Below the pieces are notes generated by a model that saw only the letters and a list, made by a program, of their open reading frames with translations, had not been told where the DNA came from and ran no database searches. From NCBI RefSeq assembly GCF_011516635.5, contig NZ_CP096255.1:8133501-8197500 (forward strand): a stretch of DNA of 64,000 bases. Reading direction: 5' to 3'. The DNA is from Bradyrhizobium barranii subsp. apii. Lineage in GTDB: Bacteria; Pseudomonadota; Alphaproteobacteria; Rhizobiales; Xanthobacteraceae. This document shows, one piece after another, positions 16,709 through 25,340 of the stretch. The position numbers and the translations under genes were made by a program. Numbering within the stretch: position 1 is the stretch's first letter; each line of letters opens with the position of its first letter.

Positions 16709-18046
16709 ATGCAATCCTCTTGGCCTAACGAGCCCAGTCGTCGCCTGGTTCTAGGCGCCCTCGCAGCAGTGCCCGCATTCTCCGTGCCACGCGTTGCCGG
16801 TGCCCAGACACAAACAACGCCCGCGCAAGCACCGCTTCCCGCAGCCGGTTTTTCATTCGCTGCGGTCGGCGATACCCGACCGATGATGTACCTCCCGTTG
16901 AAAGAGGGACAACCGGACCTCAGCAAGTTCTTCGTCGAGATGTTCGGATTGGTCATGCCGGAAAAGGTCGCCGAGGCCGTCGTAGCGAAGGATGTGAAGA
17001 TGATCTTCGATCCGGTCACAAAGGACCTGATCAAGGTCGTCATGCCGTTCGTATCCAAGACGGAAGTGATGACCCTGACGGTAGATAAAGGTTGGGTCAC
17101 TGAGGCATCCGTTGAAGACGTGAAACTGCTTCCCGGAGTGCATCGAACCATGTTCCGGCTTCAGGGCGGCGAATGGGTGACGCGCGAAATTGTCAAGGAC
17201 GTTCAATCCGGTCGCGCCAAATTCGTGGTCAATAGCGGTGACGCTGTGTGGTGGGGCAATCAGGGCTTGACCGTAAGTGACAGCCCATACTGGAAGCGCG
17301 TGAACGAAACAATGTTGAAGAAGCTACCCGCGCCGGATGACGAGATGCGCGCAGCCGGTCTGGATGGGCGCTTTTTCATGAGTGTGGGCAATCATGAGGT
17401 GTGGGCCGACCCAAAGATTGAGGGCGTACTTTCGGCTGTGCCGTATCTGAAAAAATTCGGCGTCACGCCGGAAAACCTCATCTACAAATTCGACTTCAAG
17501 GGCACCCGCTTCATCTATCTCTGGAGTGGCAAGTACGATTACCGTTCGCCGTCGCTGTGGGACGCTGATCGGCCAAAATATGCCGAGCAGATGACCCAGC
17601 TTCAAAAGTGGATGGACGAGGCGAAGGCCAACGGCATTCGGAAGGCGTTTATCGTCTTCCACTATCCCGTGTTTGCGCGGTCAGGCTTAGGCCCGATCCC
17701 GGCTCCCGATAACCCGCACAAGGTGATTGCGTCGTATGCCAAGGACATGGAGGTGATCGTGTTGAACGGGCACGTCCACACCACGAAAATCTACGATGTA
17801 GATGGGGTAAAGTATCTGATGTTGGGCGGTGGGGGCGCAGAACAAGACCCAATCCTGCCGGGGCGAACCAGCATCAAGGTGCCCGCCGACTATCCGCGGG
17901 ACCTTTACTGGAAGGGCCAGCCTCCGCAAGAGGAGTACAACTACGTGCTGGTGGACGTTGAACCCGGCCAGAAGACGAAGTTCACCCTCAATCGCTTCCG
18001 GCCGTGGTCGGCGGAGCCATTCGGGACTGAGGAACTCTTCACGTGA
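16709..18046 (+). CDS. Tat-exported calcineurin-like metallophosphoesterase
   Basis: A 445-residue protein. An Arg-Arg signal ('SRRLVLGALAAVPAF' ending near 'AGAQ') points to Tat export. The phosphoesterase motifs follow in order: 'AVGDTR', 'NSGDAVWWG', 'GNHE', 'VFHYPVFA' and 'NGHVHTT', giving the di-metal site. The first motif has Arg where the classic DxH has His, a deviation within a metal-ligand position. The ATG at 16709 is preferred because AGGGGTG precedes it; the frame is open 14 codons further up. It heads an operon with two small membrane-protein genes, the first of which was split by IS630. Confidence 0.85.
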   Translation: MQSSWPNEPSRRLVLGALAAVPAFSVPRVAGAQTQTTPAQAPLPAAGFSFAAVGDTRPMMYLPLKEGQPDLSKFFVEMFGLVMPEKVAEAVVAKDVKMIFDPVTKDLIKVVMPFVSKTEVMTLTVDKGWVTEASVEDVKLLPGVHRTMFRLQGGEWVTREIVKDVQSGRAKFVVNSGDAVWWGNQGLTVSDSPYWKRVNETMLKKLPAPDDEMRAAGLDGRFFMSVGNHEVWADPKIEGVLSAVPYLKKFGVTPENLIYKFDFKGTRFIYLWSGKYDYRSPSLWDADRPKYAEQMTQLQKWMDEAKANGIRKAFIVFHYPVFARSGLGPIPAPDNPHKVIASYAKDMEVIVLNGHVHTTKIYDVDGVKYLMLGGGGAEQDPILPGRTSIKVPADYPRDLYWKGQPPQEEYNYVLVDVEPGQKTKFTLNRFRPWSAEPFGTEELFT

Positions 18047-18501
18047 CCGCAAGCGGGCAATAGGCCGGGAGTGAGGTTCTGGCGACAGTACTCCTGATTA
18101 TTCACGGCTTGGTCGCCGTTGCACTGCTTGGCGCGATTACGCACCAGACCTTGGCGACGTGGGCGACTGTGGGAACGCGCCCCAGTTCGTTTTTCGGCCG
18201 CTTTCGCTCCGTGCCATCGGCCCGGTTCGCCGACGCCGTCGTCGTCTTGTATGCCATCTCCATCCTGCTTGGTGGGATTATCTATCTGTATTTTCGCGTC
18301 GACATCAGGCCAGAGTTAGAGCGCGCCGGTCATTGGCCAGCCCTGGGCTTCTTCGACCTCAAGGAGCACTTCGCCGCTATCGGTTTTGCGTTGCTACCAG
18401 CCTACTGGGTTTGCTGGCGACGGCCGCGTGCCGACGAGCCTGCTCAGACGCGCACGATGCTCACCTCGATCCTCGCCTTTGTCATCTGGTGGGGCTTCCT
18501 A

Positions 18502-19553
18502 GAGCATTTTCCGACCGGAAAGAATCGGGTGGGGATTCCCAAAACGGCGCGAGTCAGATTCAAGCTGCATGCTGGCGAGGGAGGCCAGCATGTATGGCCA
18601 GGGCGCTTTCGGTTGATCTTCGCCAAAGGGTGGTAGCCGCGATTGACGGTGGCATGTCCTGTCGACAGGCTGCTGAGCGCTTTGGTGTCAGCGCGGCCAG
18701 TGCAATCCGCTGGCGCGGTCGCCTCAAGAAAGTTGGCGACATCGTTCCTAAACGCCAGGGCGGTGACCGCAAATCGCAGCGCATCGAAGCGCATTCGCAA
18801 TTGATTCTGGAGGCGGTGACAGCGAGGCCGGATATCACGCTTGCCGAGTTGCGAGAACTGTTGAAACGTCGTGGAATATCGACTGGCATCGCGTCGCTCT
18901 GGCGTTTTTTCCAGCGCAGAAAGATCACACTTAAAAAAAGACAGCGCACGCCGCCGAGCAACGGCGCGGCGATATAAATGCCGCACGTGAGGAGTGGTTC
19001 GAAGGGCAAATCGACCTTGACCCTGAGCGTCTCGTCTTCATCGACGAAACCAGCGCCAACACCAAAATGGCGCGGCGTTACGGGCGCTCGCCACGCGGCG
19101 AGCGATGTCGTGCAGCTATCCCACACGGACATTGGAAGACGACGACGTTCACCGCTGGATTGCGCTCCGACGGTCTGATCGCGCCGCTTGTTCTGGACGG
19201 TCCAATGGATGGCGACGCTTTCCTGGCCTACGTCGAGCAATTGCTCGCCCCATCGCTGCGGCCGGGCGATACCGTTATCATGGACAACTTGCCCGCTCAC
19301 AAGGTCCATGGCGTTCGAGAGGCCATCCAGGCGGTCGGAGCTAGCCTGCTCTATCTTCCGCCCTACAGTCCAGACTTCAACCCGATTGAAATGGCCTTCT
19401 CCAAACTGAAAGCGCTGTTGCGGGCCGCCGCAGCCCGCACCATGCCCGATCTCTGGCAAGCAATCGCCAACGCTCTCAAACGCTTCTCACCCGAGGAATG
19501 TCAAAATTATCTCGTCGCGGCTGGTTACGACGCAACGTGATCGGAAAACGCTC
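18502..19553 (+). mobile_element. IS630-family insertion sequence
   Basis: A 1052-bp element. Its ends match as inverted repeats: GAGCATTTTCCGACC at the left, and GAGCGTTTTCCGATC reading inward from 19553. It is flanked by TA at 18500-18501 and 19554-19555, the TA target duplication characteristic of IS630/Tc1-mariner elements. It encodes a two-frame DDE transposase. It disrupts a small membrane-protein gene in a three-gene operon. The ends and slippery site look intact, so the insertion may be recent. Confidence 0.9.
18594..19540 (+). CDS. IS630-family transposase via -1 frameshift at A7
   Basis: The first frame (18594-18977) encodes the helix-turn-helix half ('LSVDLRQRVVAAIDGG', 'CRQAAERFGVSAASAIRWRGRL'). 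A seven-A tract at 18933-18939 is a classic slippery site. A -1 shift there continues as 'KTAHAAEQRRGDINAAREEWF' and then carries the DDE core: Asp in 'LVFIDETSANTKM', Asp in 'VIMDNLPAHK' and Glu in 'YSPDFNPIEMAFSKLK'. The second frame ends at 19540. The fusion is about 316 residues, the usual size for the family. All catalytic residues are present, so activity is plausible. Confidence 0.9.
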
Positions 19554-19593
19554 TAACTGGCCACGTCGTAAACAACATCAGGGGTTTCGGCGC

Positions 19594-19959
19594 ATGACGT
19601 TATCGGCTGCGTTCCGCCGCTTTGCATTCGCGTTCGGGACGACATTTGGCTTCCTCTACGTGGTTGCACTCGCAAAGGACCTTGCTCTTTTCACCGTTTT
19701 CCCGTCGCTCGGCATTGTGCTGGCGGGCACGCATCATTCGCGAGACGTTGCTGACCCTGCGATGGGATTTCTAGCTCCAGCGATGTACTGGTACGGGTGG
19801 GCCGCGACGGCCGCGCTCGGGGCACTGATCGTCGCCCTCGTTGCTGCGTCGTTACCCGGACGTTCAGTGCGAAACTTCTGGTCGGGATGGGTGTGGGTAA
19901 TTCCCATCCTCTCGATGATCGCTTGCGTCTATCTCACCCTGCCTTGGTTTAGGCTCTGA
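19594..19959 (+). CDS. Small hydrophobic membrane protein
   Basis: A 121-residue protein with three likely membrane segments (about 12-40, 62-88 and 98-118). No family is recognised. Its ATG overlaps the reconstructed stop of the IS630-interrupted upstream gene, so it was the third gene of the metallophosphoesterase operon. The insertion probably reduces its expression unless the element supplies a promoter. The frame is open farther upstream, but that part is IS sequence. Confidence 0.7.
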   Translation: MTLSAAFRRFAFAFGTTFGFLYVVALAKDLALFTVFPSLGIVLAGTHHSRDVADPAMGFLAPAMYWYGWAATAALGALIVALVAASLPGRSVRNFWSGWVWVIPILSMIACVYLTLPWFRL

Positions 19960-20050
19960 CTTGGGTGCTTCCGCACATGGATCATGACCGACCAAGCTCA
20001 AAGCGAGCTCTCTGTTCGGAAAACCGCTTCGCGCTCTTCCGGATCAATCC

Positions 20051-20806
20051 TCAAGCAGCCCGATCCGGCCGCAAGGCCGCGTAGAGACCGACGAGGGTTC
20101 CGATGGCGACCAGGCCTGCCGCCAGCAGCACCTGCAATTCCCCATCATCGGTGGCACCTGCGGACGACACCAGCCTGGTCACGACGACGAACAGAATGCC
20201 CACGGAAGCCGCTGCACCCACGCAAAGATGGGCAAGCTCTCGCGTCAGGTTCCGGCCGAGAAGTCCGAGCGCCGTGAAATACATCGCGCAAGCGTTGGGA
20301 TGAACGAACAAGGCAACGCGCGCGTACGGACCATAGGAGTCGAGAAGGGACTCACATCGGCTCAGTGCCGCTTTTGAGGCAACCCGCTGCAACAACGGTC
20401 TGAAAAAACGAGCCTGTCCGTAACTCAGAACGGCGCCCACGATGATAGCCAGCCACGCCACGACAAAAACGGAGACATCAGCGGGCTTCGGATTGAGCGC
20501 CACGGACATCAGGATGAGGGCGGTTCCAGGAAAATAGCCGAAATACGGGAAGACCGACTCCAGGAGCACGCAAGCGAACATGAAGGCCGGAAACCATGCC
20601 GAACCGGTCGCACCCTGGACGATGGCGTTCAAGTCGAACAGGTTCGTCTTGTACAGGACGAGGTACATGCACATGGCCAATCCGGCCAGCGCGTAGAACG
20701 GCAACGCCCCCGACAAAAACCGTCTCATCCAGCCGCCGCGCTTTGTTTCGCGGACAGGGCGGAGACCTTCGATATCGGGACAAGACGACGGAAACGCATG
20801 GCTCAT
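20051..20806 (-). CDS. VTT/DedA-like integral membrane protein
   Basis: A 251-residue protein with about six hydrophobic segments. The central part, 'VLLESVFPYFGYFPGTALILMSVAL' followed by 'AIIVGAVLSYGQARFF', has the Glu, FPG and G-x3-Y pattern of the SNARE-associated/VTT (DedA) superfamily, whose members translocate lipids or maintain membrane potential. The match is looser than in classical DedA, so the family call is tentative. The start at 20806 ('MSHAFPSS') is chosen over the longer frame because a basic cytoplasmic N terminus precedes the first helix. The next gene upstream on the same strand ends about 100 bp away. Confidence 0.65.
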   Translation of the reverse strand: MSHAFPSSCPDIEGLRPVRETKRGGWMRRFLSGALPFYALAGLAMCMYLVLYKTNLFDLNAIVQGATGSAWFPAFMFACVLLESVFPYFGYFPGTALILMSVALNPKPADVSVFVVAWLAIIVGAVLSYGQARFFRPLLQRVASKAALSRCESLLDSYGPYARVALFVHPNACAMYFTALGLLGRNLTRELAHLCVGAAASVGILFVVVTRLVSSAGATDDGELQVLLAAGLVAIGTLVGLYAALRPDRAA

Positions 20807-20908
20807 GTTTAGGCGAATGAGATTGCCCCTGTCGATAGCAATCCTCGCCCCAGCTGCGCGGGCCATTCGCCGCATTGAAATGCCCGCCGATCGGGAAGGT
20901 GCAGTCAA

Positions 20909-21472
20909 TCACAGACCCAGTGTGATTTCGGCCCAGTGCATCGCGGTGCTGCCGCCCAGAAACTCGATCACGCGGGGTTCGATGGTCTCCGGCCGATCGG
21001 AGCCAGTGACAGCGGTCGCTGCGATCATGTCGCAACGCTCGTTGTAGACGACCGACACCAGCGTTTTGCCGGGAGCGCCACGTGAGTTGAGCGTGTAGGC
21101 GCGGCTGCGACCGTTCATCGACGCAATTCTGATGGGATGGCCGGAACCGCGTGGAGAGACTTCGCCCAGGAGAACGGTATCGCCCATACGATCGAGGTCC
21201 TCGTCATCGGCGACGCCCGTCGTGCAGTTGCAAAAACCTATCTTGGCGCGCAGGTACAGCGTCACCTCGACGCCGCAGTCGGCCGCCCTGCAGCGGAACG
21301 CCTTTCCCTTGCCCCATTGGTCAATCGAGAACGGCCAAGTCACCTCGTGCCACACCGGCGTGGCGGAATTCGCGGCGGCATGCCGTGGCAAATGGAGCCA
21401 CAAGAGCGACGCCGCCAGCGCGCTTCCCAGCGAGATTGCTGCGACGGCGATGGCGGCTGCCCTTCTCATCAT
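20909..21472 (-). CDS. Exported protein of unknown function
   Basis: A 187-residue protein with an N-terminal signal or anchor helix (5-26). The mature part has five cysteines (around 'FRCRAADCGVEV' and 'GFCNCTTGVADDEDLDRMGD', plus 'NERCDM'), suggesting disulfides in the periplasm. No family is recognised. It lies 20 bp downstream of the TPR protein gene on the same strand and upstream of the VTT-like gene, so the three probably form one transcript. Confidence 0.7.
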   Translation of the reverse strand: MMRRAAAIAVAAISLGSALAASLLWLHLPRHAAANSATPVWHEVTWPFSIDQWGKGKAFRCRAADCGVEVTLYLRAKIGFCNCTTGVADDEDLDRMGDTVLLGEVSPRGSGHPIRIASMNGRSRAYTLNSRGAPGKTLVSVVYNERCDMIAATAVTGSDRPETIEPRVIEFLGGSTAMHWAEITLGL

Positions 21473-21492
21473 TCCACCGTTCTCGTTCCGGC

Positions 21493-23079
21493 TCAGTTGC
21501 TGGCGAGGTATTGCTTCGCCGCCGCGACCTCGGGGCGTTCCGAATCGGCACTGGCCGTCAGCGTTACGAGCTGCTGACAGTTCTGTCGTGCCGCTTCCCT
21601 GTCACCAAGGGCTTCGGCCGCCTTGGCCGCTCCCGCGAACGCGTGCAAGCGGTTCGGCTCCTTCGCCTTGGTTGCCTCGAATGCAGCAAGCGCCTCCTTG
21701 GCCATGCCGCGATCGAGCAGCATGACGCCGTAAAGCTCGCGCGCCGGGGCCAGCGGCCCGGGCGTGATCACGTGCTTTTCCGTCTTGTCCTCTGCATCCG
21801 CCGCGGCGCTCATCGCATTGAGCGCGTCGTCATACTTGCCCTCGGCGTAAAGCACCCAGGCGACGGCGACCTGACGCTGGATGTCGACGATTCCGGACCA
21901 ATAATTGTCCTTGGCGTCCCGCAGCTTGTCGCGCAATTCCGCCAGCTTCTGGATGTCGGCCTTGGCGGCTTCCGGTTTGCCGGAGCGCGCTGCGCCGAGG
22001 GCCCGGGCGAAATGCGTTACCGCCATCGCAAAGTTGAGGCTGCTCGGCCTGACCGGCAGCTGCGAGGCACCCTCCCAATCGCCACGGTCGATCGCATAAC
22101 GCGCCGGCGAAGCCGCCAGTGCGTAGTCTGCCGCCGCGACTGTCGCCTTGAAGTCGGTCTCCTTGATCATGTCGTCGATGACGGCGCGCGCCTGCTTGTC
22201 CTGGCCGAGCTGCAGGTAAGCATAGACCATGTAGTCTTGCGCGTGCAGGTAGTTGCCGACCGACTTTTCGGCCATCGCGGCTTTCACGGAAGCAGTGTTG
22301 GAGTCGATCGATTCCTTCCAATAGCCGACGCGTGTGTAGATGTGGGAGGGCATGTGCTGGGCGTGCGGCGCGGCCGGTGCGATCTTGGCGTAACGATTGG
22401 CGGCATCGAGCCCTTTCTGCGCCAGCGCCGGGTAGTCGTAGAGATGGATCAGATAATGCGTCACGCCCGGATGCATCGGCAGCCGCATGGAGATCGGCTC
22501 GAGGATCGCCGCGCCTTTAATTTGCTGCGCGTAGGTCTTGTCGTTCAGATCCGCCGACGTATTGAGCGTAATGGCGTAGGCGATCTGGGCTTCGTCGTCG
22601 TCTGGATATTTTGCCGCGACGCGCGCCTGCGTGTCACGCAGCATGCGCATCCGCTGGACGTGAGGGATCGTGTCGTAGTCGGCATACATCACCATCAGCG
22701 CATCGATGTAGTCGCGTTCGCGCTCGGTCGCGGCGCCGATCTCCTTGGCCTTCATGATCGCGGCGAGGCCTGGCGCGAGGTTCGGCTTTGGAATCGCATT
22801 GTGCGGATTGTCCATGTAGGTGAGCGCAATGCCCCAATAGGCCATGCTGCATGTCGGGTCAGCCTTGATGGCTTCCTCGAAGATCTCCTTGGCGTTGGCG
22901 TACCAGTAGGAATGCTGGTAGCGCATCCCGCGATCGAAACGACGCTGGGCCACATCGTTGCAAGAGGTCTGGAAATGAACGCTGCCGAGCTGCTGATCTA
23001 CATCGTCTTGCGCGACCAGAGCCTGTGGTCCTGATAGGCCGAAACCGGCTACGATGACGAGGAACAGGGACTTCCGCAT
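21493..23079 (-). CDS. Secreted TPR-repeat protein
   Basis: A 528-residue protein with a signal peptide (1-24, 'GPQALVAQ') and helical repeats of TPR type throughout. Clear units begin at 'RGMRYQHSYWYANAKEIFEEAIKADPTCSMAYWGIALTY' and at the C-terminal 'MLLDRGMAKEALAAFEATKAKEPNRLHAFAGAAKAAEALGD'. The 'RGMxxxHSFWYxEA' opening is typical of a family of secreted TPR proteins that I know only as hypotheticals. GGGAGGGATCC just before the ATG at 23079 is a strong ribosome-binding site and decides the start over 23106. It heads the three-gene minus-strand cluster. Confidence 0.8.
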   Translation of the reverse strand: MRKSLFLVIVAGFGLSGPQALVAQDDVDQQLGSVHFQTSCNDVAQRRFDRGMRYQHSYWYANAKEIFEEAIKADPTCSMAYWGIALTYMDNPHNAIPKPNLAPGLAAIMKAKEIGAATERERDYIDALMVMYADYDTIPHVQRMRMLRDTQARVAAKYPDDDEAQIAYAITLNTSADLNDKTYAQQIKGAAILEPISMRLPMHPGVTHYLIHLYDYPALAQKGLDAANRYAKIAPAAPHAQHMPSHIYTRVGYWKESIDSNTASVKAAMAEKSVGNYLHAQDYMVYAYLQLGQDKQARAVIDDMIKETDFKATVAAADYALAASPARYAIDRGDWEGASQLPVRPSSLNFAMAVTHFARALGAARSGKPEAAKADIQKLAELRDKLRDAKDNYWSGIVDIQRQVAVAWVLYAEGKYDDALNAMSAAADAEDKTEKHVITPGPLAPARELYGVMLLDRGMAKEALAAFEATKAKEPNRLHAFAGAAKAAEALGDREAARQNCQQLVTLTASADSERPEVAAAKQYLASN

Positions 23080-23237
23080 GGATCCCTCCCTTTGCCTGAC
23101 ACGCAATGAATTGGTCTTGATACCCCCTCACTATATGACGTTCGCGGCTTTTGAACAGCGAAGTGAATCGCGGCAGCGCAACTGACCCAGCGGCGCCTCG
23201 AAGTTGGCGAAACCAATCCGAAGCCAGAGCCGTCGGA

Positions 23238-23261
23238 GTTCGATCCTTACGCGACCACCAT
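23238..23261 (+). other. tRNA-3'-end-like sequence, candidate right attachment site
   Basis: GTTCGATCC followed by TTACGCGACCACCAT resembles the T loop to CCA end of tRNA-Val (7816-7840): about 21 of 24 positions match with one gap. It lies just outside the TPR/VTT cluster and 21 bp from the end of the GreA/B-like gene, where core-like gene content resumes. The match is short and could be chance. Confidence 0.4.
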
Positions 23262-23281
23262 GCGGGCCTCGGATCGCATCG

Positions 23282-23794
23282 CTACGCGATCGACAGAATC
23301 TCGATCTCTTGCGCGCCTGAACCCACGACATCGCCGACCGCCTTCCCGATCAGCGACTTCGCAACCGGCGCCACGAACGAAATCGATCCGGCCTTTGGAT
23401 CCGCCTCGTCCTCGCCGACGATGCGATAGGTCTGCACGCGGCCGTCGGTGCGGCTGAAGGTCACGGTGCTGCCGAAGGCGACGACATCGGTCGACGCCGG
23501 ATCGGGGATGACCTGCGCCGTGCGCAGCCGTTCGGTCAGATAGCGAGCGTCGCGCAAGGGCACCGCCGACTGCCGGCGCTTTTCGTTGACGTCCTCGATG
23601 GCTTGCGCGGCTTCATAGGCCTCGCGCGCCTCGCGAAGCTGCGCCTGCAGCGCCTGCAAGCCGGCTTCCGTCACGAGATTTGGATGCGGCGAAATCGGGC
23701 GATCCGGCAGCAGCGTCTCGGACGCGGTTTCGGCGCTTTCTTCTTTGGTAAAGGCGACGCTCAATTCAAGATCCTGTCGAACTGTTTCGGACAC
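23282..23794 (-). CDS. GreA/GreB-family transcription factor
   Basis: A 170-residue protein. The C-terminal half, 'VVAFGSTVTFSRTDGRVQTYRIVGEDEADPKAGSISFVAPVAKSLIGKAVGD', has the FKBP-like fold sequence of GreA/GreB, with the 'SP(V/L)(A/G)xALxGKxxGD'-type hallmark. The N-terminal half is helical and includes 'LVTEAGLQALQAQLREAREAYEAAQAIEDVNEKRRQ', the coiled coil that inserts into the RNA polymerase secondary channel. The acidic tip (D/E pair) is partly kept in 'IEDVNEK'. It may be a specialised paralogue rather than the housekeeping GreA. Confidence 0.8.
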   Translation of the reverse strand: MSETVRQDLELSVAFTKEESAETASETLLPDRPISPHPNLVTEAGLQALQAQLREAREAYEAAQAIEDVNEKRRQSAVPLRDARYLTERLRTAQVIPDPASTDVVAFGSTVTFSRTDGRVQTYRIVGEDEADPKAGSISFVAPVAKSLIGKAVGDVVGSGAQEIEILSIA

Positions 23795-23856
23795 CCGCTC
23801 GCGCCTCGCCCCACAACGGGGAATCGCGCCGAACAGCAGCCGGTGATTATCCCGGA

Positions 23857-24342
23857 CTATATCTCAAGTTCGACGAAACGGCGCAGCTTGAAGACCAGGT
23901 CCGGTACGGCCTGGCGGAACCGCGTCGCGTTCTGGAACGTGGTCGAGAACGGCGCGAAGGTGATCATCGCATTCCAGTGCTTGTAACCGTAGACCGTGAC
24001 GGAGGCGCCGGTCGCCGGAAAATTCTCCAGCTTGCGCAGCTCGCCAAGCACGAGATCGGCAATCGCCTCGGCGGGAAGCAGCTTCTTGCCATCAGGCGTC
24101 GTCGTAATTTTCGCTGGCCGCTCGACCGGCTTCGCGGCAGCCGGCACGGCATCGGGCGCAGCGTCGGATTCGGCCGGTGCAGGATCGGGGGTGGACGGCT
24201 CGACCAGGTCGAACCCGTTCGTCGGCGCTGTCGGCGGAACCTCGTTGAGCGGCGGCGGAGCACTGCTGTCTGCGCGCTTGTTGCCTCCCAGGATGCTGCT
24301 GATCATGGCCACAAGGCCAGCATCCTTCACGTCGTCGCTCAT
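23857..24342 (-). CDS. Hypothetical protein, conserved-looking
   Basis: A 161-residue protein. The N terminus is a short amphipathic segment ('LVAMISSILGG'), then a Pro/Ala-rich linker (about 25-80), then a folded C-terminal domain 'LPAEAIADLVLGELRKLENFPATGASVTVYGYKHWNAMITFAPFSTTFQNA'. No family recognised. GGGGGAGAA just upstream of the ATG at 24342 supports this start over the longer frame. It lies about 60 bp upstream of the GreA/B-like gene and could be co-transcribed. Confidence 0.65.
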   Translation of the reverse strand: MSDDVKDAGLVAMISSILGGNKRADSSAPPPLNEVPPTAPTNGFDLVEPSTPDPAPAESDAAPDAVPAAAKPVERPAKITTTPDGKKLLPAEAIADLVLGELRKLENFPATGASVTVYGYKHWNAMITFAPFSTTFQNATRFRQAVPDLVFKLRRFVELEI

Positions 24343-24513
24343 TTCTCCCCCCGGGCTTCGGCCTACTCTAGCACCGCTCTCGCAGACCGCCACTGGGGAT
24401 GTATGGCCGGATTCCGCTTGGTTAAGGCGCTACGACAAGGCGTCACGCCAAGGCCGTCACACGATGACACCGGCGGCCCGACGTCCGGTCACGTCGCGCC
24501 GCCGTGAGATCCG

Positions 24514-24852
24514 TCACTGCTTGTCGAACGGAATGTACTGCTGGTACTGCCTGGGCACAGAGCTGCGGTAGCGCGCGGGCACGGTGCCGCTGTCGACCGA
24601 ATGATCGATCTCCTGCTGCCGCGTCATCTTCTTCTTCGCCGGCTTCTTCGACGCGCTCTTCTTGGAGTCGGCCGGCTGGCTGGAGGTGTCGCTGGTCGCA
24701 GCCGGCGTTGTCGTCGTCGCTGCCGGCGCAGTGGTTGTCGCGGCAGGCGCTGCGGTTCCACCGGCGGCCGGCGCACTCTGGGCCAGCGCGAGCGGTATTT
24801 GCATGAAAAGCGCCAGCGCTGCTGTCGCAGCCAGCAAATATGACCTTGGCAT
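24514..24852 (-). CDS. Small secreted Ala/Thr/Lys-rich protein
   Basis: A 112-residue protein with a signal peptide (1-24, 'PLALAQ') and a low-complexity Ala/Thr/Pro region, then a Lys-rich stretch ('KKSASKKPAKKKMTRQQEIDHSVDSGTVPARYRSSVPRQYQQYIPF' in part). The C-terminal motif 'TRQQEIDxSVxxGTVPxRYRxxVPxxYxxYIPF' looks conserved and resembles small periplasmic proteins of rhizobia. GGAGGTTCTA before the ATG at 24852 is a strong ribosome-binding site. Function unknown. Confidence 0.75.
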   Translation of the reverse strand: MPRSYLLAATAALALFMQIPLALAQSAPAAGGTAAPAATTTAPAATTTTPAATSDTSSQPADSKKSASKKPAKKKMTRQQEIDHSVDSGTVPARYRSSVPRQYQQYIPFDKQ

Positions 24853-25106
24853 TAGAACCTCCAAAATACCTGATCCGAATGAGACAAGCCTGGTTCTCCG
24901 GGATCGACGCGCGCAAGTCGGCTCACGATAGGCCCGGACCCCCACCGCGAACTGTGGCGTAGATCACATTGCTGGCCGCCGGCTGCGTCATAATGTGCCA
25001 TGTCGCGAACGCACGGCATTCCGCCGACACCAAGATAGGCATGACATGCCTCAGACGAGCCCAGCTCGCTGACGTTCCCGTCCACCCGCTCTCGAAGGAG
25101 ATTGAA

Positions 25107-25340
25107 ATGCGTCGCATCATCCTCACTCTCGCATCGTTCGCCGCCCTGGTCGCCGTAGCATCCCCGGCCGCCCAGGCACATCCTGCAAACGATCGATATT
25201 GCCTGCAGGGACGCATGTGGGGCTATCCCGGCAACTGCCAGTTCGCGAGCTATCAGCAGTGCCTCGCCACCGCCTCCGGCACGTCGGCCTCTTGCGGCAT
25301 CAATCCGCGCTACGCGTTCTCGCAGCAGTACGCCTACTGA
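25107..25340 (+). CDS. DUF3551 small secreted protein
   Basis: A 77-residue protein with a signal peptide (1-24, ending 'AAQA'), then a short Cys-containing domain: 'YCLQGRMWGYPGNCQFASYQQCLATASGTSASCGINPRYAF', pattern YC...GNC.F....QC...ASG....C. This is DUF3551, a family abundant in Bradyrhizobium with unknown function. Four cysteines probably form two disulfides in the periplasm. GAAGGAG precedes the ATG at 25107. Confidence 0.85.
   Translation: MRRIILTLASFAALVAVASPAAQAHPANDRYCLQGRMWGYPGNCQFASYQQCLATASGTSASCGINPRYAFSQQYAY

Larger units (their letters stand above)
18079..19597 (+). pseudogene. Small membrane protein interrupted by IS630-family element
   Basis: The 5' part runs from about 18079 (CTG) or 18109 (TTG) to 18501 and encodes membrane helices ('VALLGAITHQTLATW', 'VVLYAISILLGGIIYLYF', 'SILAFVIWWGFL'). 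Removing the IS (18502-19553) and one copy of its TA target joins the frame to 19556-19597 and gives a tail 'TGHVVNNIRGFGA' ending in TGA at 19595. That TGA overlaps the ATG of the next gene (ATGA), exactly as in a translationally coupled operon, which supports the reconstruction. The start is uncertain; GGGAGTGAGG lies just ahead of the CTG. Function is unknown. Confidence 0.8.

Noticed and set aside
21151..23034. 627-codon plus-strand open frame
   Set aside because: It is antisense to the TPR and exported-protein genes and lacks domains or a start signal.
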